This document shows positions 61,803 to 64,000 of a DNA stretch of 64,000 nucleotides, one piece after another. The notes under the pieces are model-generated. The model was given only the letters and a program-made list of their open reading frames with translations. It searched no databases and was not told the DNA's origin. A program made the translations under genes and the position numbers. Where the stretch lies: positions 62,001 to 126,000 of the forward strand of contig NZ_AXUS01000005.1 of assembly GCF_000498755.1 (NCBI RefSeq), read 5' to 3'. Every line of letters begins with the position of its first letter. Positions within the stretch are counted from its first letter, which is position 1. This DNA comes from Clostridioides mangenotii TR. Its GTDB lineage: Bacteria; Bacillota; Clostridia; Peptostreptococcales; Peptostreptococcaceae.

Positions 61803-62171
61803 ATGAATATCGAAAAAATGGTTGAAGTAGGTTTATTATTTGAGCAGTATAGAGAGTTGCTAACGAAGAAACAGAGTGAAATAGTTAGTTTATACTACGA
61901 AGAAGACTACTCACTTGGAGAGATAAGTGAGAATTTAGGTGTTTCAAGACAGAGTGTTTACGATACACTTAAAAGATCAGAAAAGATACTTAGAGACTAT
62001 GAAGATAAACTTCAATTAGTTTCTAAACTTCAAGAACACGAACAAAGCATAAAATTGATACATGAAGAAATTGTCAATTTAAAAGTAAGTTTAAAAAGCA
62101 AACAAGACTGTGATGATTTAATCCCTAAGTTGGAAAGTATAGAAGATATATGTAGGGGGATGATAAAATGA
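61803..62171 (+). CDS. ylxM: UPF0122 helix-turn-helix protein YlxM
   Basis: A 122-residue protein with a sigma-70 region-4-like helix-turn-helix: L-L-T-K-K-Q-S-E-I-V, Y-S-L-G-E-I-S-E-N-L-G-V-S-R-Q-S-V-Y-D near residue 40, then a helical tail. It stimulates or accompanies SRP function next to ffh in Firmicutes. I chose ATG 61803 with GGAAGTG upstream; an in-frame TTG 15 bases earlier overlaps that SD. Its stop overlaps the ffh start (ATGA). Confidence 0.9.
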   Translation: MNIEKMVEVGLLFEQYRELLTKKQSEIVSLYYEEDYSLGEISENLGVSRQSVYDTLKRSEKILRDYEDKLQLVSKLQEHEQSIKLIHEEIVNLKVSLKSKQDCDDLIPKLESIEDICRGMIK

Positions 62172-63520
62172 TATTTGAAGGTTTATCTGATAAACTGCAA
62201 GGAGCATTTAGTAAGCTTAAATCGAAAGGAAAACTTACTGAAAGCGATATAAAGGACGCAATGAGAGAAGTTAAACTGGCGTTACTTGAAGCCGATGTTA
62301 ACTTTAAAGTTGTTAAAGACTTTGTTAAAAAAGTGCAAGAAAGATGTGTTGGTCAAGAAGTTATGCAGAGCTTAACTCCAGGTCAACATATAATAAAAAT
62401 AGTTAATGAAGAGCTTACTGAGCTTATGGGCGATGTTCAAAGTAAAATAAGTATATCTTCAAAACCGCCTACAGTAATAATGATGGTTGGTTTACAAGGT
62501 GCTGGTAAGACGACTACATCTGGTAAATTAGGGGGATACTTTAAGAAACAAGGTAAAAAACCTCTACTAATTGCTTGTGACGTATATAGACCAGCGGCTA
62601 TAAAACAATTACAGGTTGTAGGTGAAAAACTGGATATTCCAGTGTTCAGTATGGGAGATAAAGAAAAGCCTCTTGACATAGCAAAGGCAGGATTTAACCA
62701 TGCTACTAAAAATGGTAATGACATAGTTATAATAGATACAGCAGGACGTCTACATATAGATGAAGTTCTTATGGAGGAGTTACAGTCGATAAAGACTGAA
62801 GTCAAACCACACGAAATACTTCTTGTAGTTGACTCAATGACTGGACAAGATGCTGTAAATGTCGCTGAAAGCTTCAACGAGACACTTGGAATCGATGGAG
62901 TAGTACTTACTAAACTTGATGGTGACACTAGAGGTGGAGCAGCTCTTTCAATAAAAGCTGTAACACAAAAACCGATCAAATTTATAGGTATGGGCGAGAA
63001 GCTTGAAGATTTAGAACCGTTCCATCCAGATAGAATGGCTTCAAGAATTCTTGGAATGGGCGATGTACTTAGCCTTATAGAAAAGGCACAGGAGACAATG
63101 GATCTTGAAAAAGCAAAAGAATTAGAGCAAAAAATAAAGAAACAAGACTTGGATTTTGAAGACTTCCTAGAGCAAATGGAACAGATTCAAAATATGGGTC
63201 CACTAGATAAAATACTGGGTATGATGCCAGGTATGGGAAATATTAAAGACCAACTTGGAGACGTAGATGTCAACGGCAAGGAAATGAAGAGAACTAAAGC
63301 TATAGTTCAAGCGATGACAGTTTATGAGAGAAGAAACCCAACAGTGCTAAACGCATCGAGAAAGAAGCGTATAGCGAGAGGTAGTGGAACTAGTGTTCAA
63401 GATGTAAACAGGCTTATAAAGCAATTCAATGAAATGAAGAAGATGATGAAGATGTTTACAGGAGCACAAAAAGGCATGAAAAAAAGAGGCGGCCTGGGAG
63501 GTTTACCTTTTTTCAAATAA
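62168..63520 (+). CDS. ffh: Signal recognition particle protein Ffh
   Basis: A 450-residue SRP54 GTPase: N domain, G domain with P-loop G108-L-Q-G-A-G-K114-T-T, D-T-A-G-R near residue 189 and T-K-L-D-G-D near residue 247, and a C-terminal methionine-rich M domain (about 295-440, with L-G-M-M-P-G-M-G and K-M-M-K-M-F) that binds SRP RNA and signal peptides. The start overlaps ylxM. No 4.5S/6S SRP RNA gene was found in this window. Confidence 0.97.
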   Translation: MIFEGLSDKLQGAFSKLKSKGKLTESDIKDAMREVKLALLEADVNFKVVKDFVKKVQERCVGQEVMQSLTPGQHIIKIVNEELTELMGDVQSKISISSKPPTVIMMVGLQGAGKTTTSGKLGGYFKKQGKKPLLIACDVYRPAAIKQLQVVGEKLDIPVFSMGDKEKPLDIAKAGFNHATKNGNDIVIIDTAGRLHIDEVLMEELQSIKTEVKPHEILLVVDSMTGQDAVNVAESFNETLGIDGVVLTKLDGDTRGGAALSIKAVTQKPIKFIGMGEKLEDLEPFHPDRMASRILGMGDVLSLIEKAQETMDLEKAKELEQKIKKQDLDFEDFLEQMEQIQNMGPLDKILGMMPGMGNIKDQLGDVDVNGKEMKRTKAIVQAMTVYERRNPTVLNASRKKRIARGSGTSVQDVNRLIKQFNEMKKMMKMFTGAQKGMKKRGGLGGLPFFK

Positions 63521-63555
63521 ATAATAAAAAATAACAATTTTCGGAGGTGCTTTAA

Positions 63556-63819
63556 ATGGCAGTTAAAATAAGATTAAAAAGAATGGGTGCAAACAAAAAA
63601 CCTTTCTACAGAATAGTAGTAGCAGATTCTAGATCACCAAGAGATGGAAAATTCATAGAAGAAATAGGATACTACAATCCAGTTTCTGAACCAAAACAAG
63701 TAAAAATAAACGATGAAAAAGCTGTAGCGTGGTTAAAGAATGGTGCTCAACCAACAGAAGCAGTTAAAAACTTACTTGCAAAAAACGGAGTAATGGAAAA
63801 ATTTGAAGCTTCTAAATAA
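63556..63819 (+). CDS. rpsP: 30S ribosomal protein S16
   Basis: An 87-residue protein starting [11 protein letters not shown], then [17 protein letters not shown], the S16 signature. The start is ATG with CGGAGGTGCTTTAA. It is placed 35 bases after ffh and is followed by khpA, as in most Firmicutes. Confidence 0.97.
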   Translation: MAVKIRLKRMGANKKPFYRIVVADSRSPRDGKFIEEIGYYNPVSEPKQVKINDEKAVAWLKNGAQPTEAVKNLLAKNGVMEKFEASK

Positions 63820-63847
63820 TAAAATATTTTATTAGGAGATGTATGAT

Positions 63848-64000
63848 ATGAGGGAGTTAGTTGAAGATATAGCTAAAGCTCTAGTTGACAAGCCCGATGA
63901 AGTTGTCGTTAATGCAACTGAAGACAAAGGTGTTACTATCTTGAAGCTTACAGTCGCAGATGACGATATGGGTAAAGTTATCGGAAAGCAAGGTAGAATA
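63848..64000 (+). CDS. khpA: KH domain RNA-binding protein KhpA/YlqC (3' end outside window)
   Basis: The first 51 codons of a KH-domain protein of about 75 residues: M-R-E-L-V-E-D-I-A-K-A-L-V-D-K-P and the KH loop M-G-K-V-I-G-K-Q-G-R-I at the window edge. KhpA with KhpB binds RNAs and influences cell division in Firmicutes. The start is ATG with TTAGGAGATGTATGAT. Confidence 0.92.
   Translation, partial: MRELVEDIAKALVDKPDEVVVNATEDKGVTILKLTVADDDMGKVIGKQGRI

Overview
The window is about 64 kb of AT-rich chromosome from an endospore-forming Firmicute of class Clostridia. It carries the whole spoIIIA operon, spoIVB, spo0A, spoIIM and sigK among low-GC housekeeping genes with strong Shine-Dalgarno (SD) sites. 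The gene order (spoIIIA - asp23 - nusB - xseAB - ispA - dxs - tlyA - recN - spoIVB - spo0A - steA ... sigK ... efp - rnc - smc - ftsY - ylxM - ffh - rpsP) resembles, from memory, the Clostridioides difficile chromosome. A sigK without pro-sequence also fits Peptostreptococcaceae. No species can be named and no search was run. I see no tRNA, rRNA, CRISPR array, insertion sequence or prophage; this looks like core chromosome with small accessory insertions.

Layout. 0-6 kb: the end of an M20 peptidase with a YjiH/YjiG-type membrane pair, a GNAT enzyme, class III fructose-bisphosphatase and a PLP enzyme of the D-threonine aldolase type. 6-11.6 kb: spoIIIAA-AH behind a sigma-E-like promoter. 11.8-21 kb: asp23, nusB, a TsaD-like paralogue, xseA/xseB, ispA, a DUF212 protein, dxs, tlyA and recN. 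21-23.7 kb: an accessory patch with two tandem peroxidases, a membrane protein whose SD position is a G10 tract, and an acetyltransferase that appears to start with ATT. 23.8-32.8 kb: spoIVB, spo0A (with a sigma-H promoter and a 0A box), a steA-steB-glycosyltransferase-MraY-like envelope operon, a Nudix hydrolase, spoIIM and a tyrosine recombinase lacking two catalytic histidines. 33-36.4 kb: deoB-punA-pdp nucleoside salvage. 36.7-39.8 kb: mltG-trmR-trhP. 40-42.8 kb: a small membrane protein, aroK and a class B PBP. 43-49 kb: a pyroglutamate-centred operon (pcp, giant M14 peptidase, DUF969/DUF979 permease pair, gamma-glutamylcyclotransferase). 49.3-53.4 kb: sigK on the minus strand, aroE and four type IV pilin-like genes. 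53.6-64 kb: efp, a zinc-ribbon protein, rnc, a radical SAM protein, smc, ftsY, ylxM, ffh, rpsP and khpA.

The most notable signals are these. (1) The SD sites of spoIVB, spoIIM and the PBP gene are each buried in the 3' arm of a hairpin whose 5' arm holds a rare C-run; this may be a shared translational control of sporulation genes. (2) sigK, the PBP gene and punA each carry a one-base frameshift, so either the assembly has indel errors or the strain cannot finish sporulation. (3) The pcp/M14/DUF969/DUF979/GGCT operon looks like a complete 5-oxoproline-releasing and transport unit. (4) The M14 peptidase has about 740 N-terminal residues of unknown function with an internal duplication.
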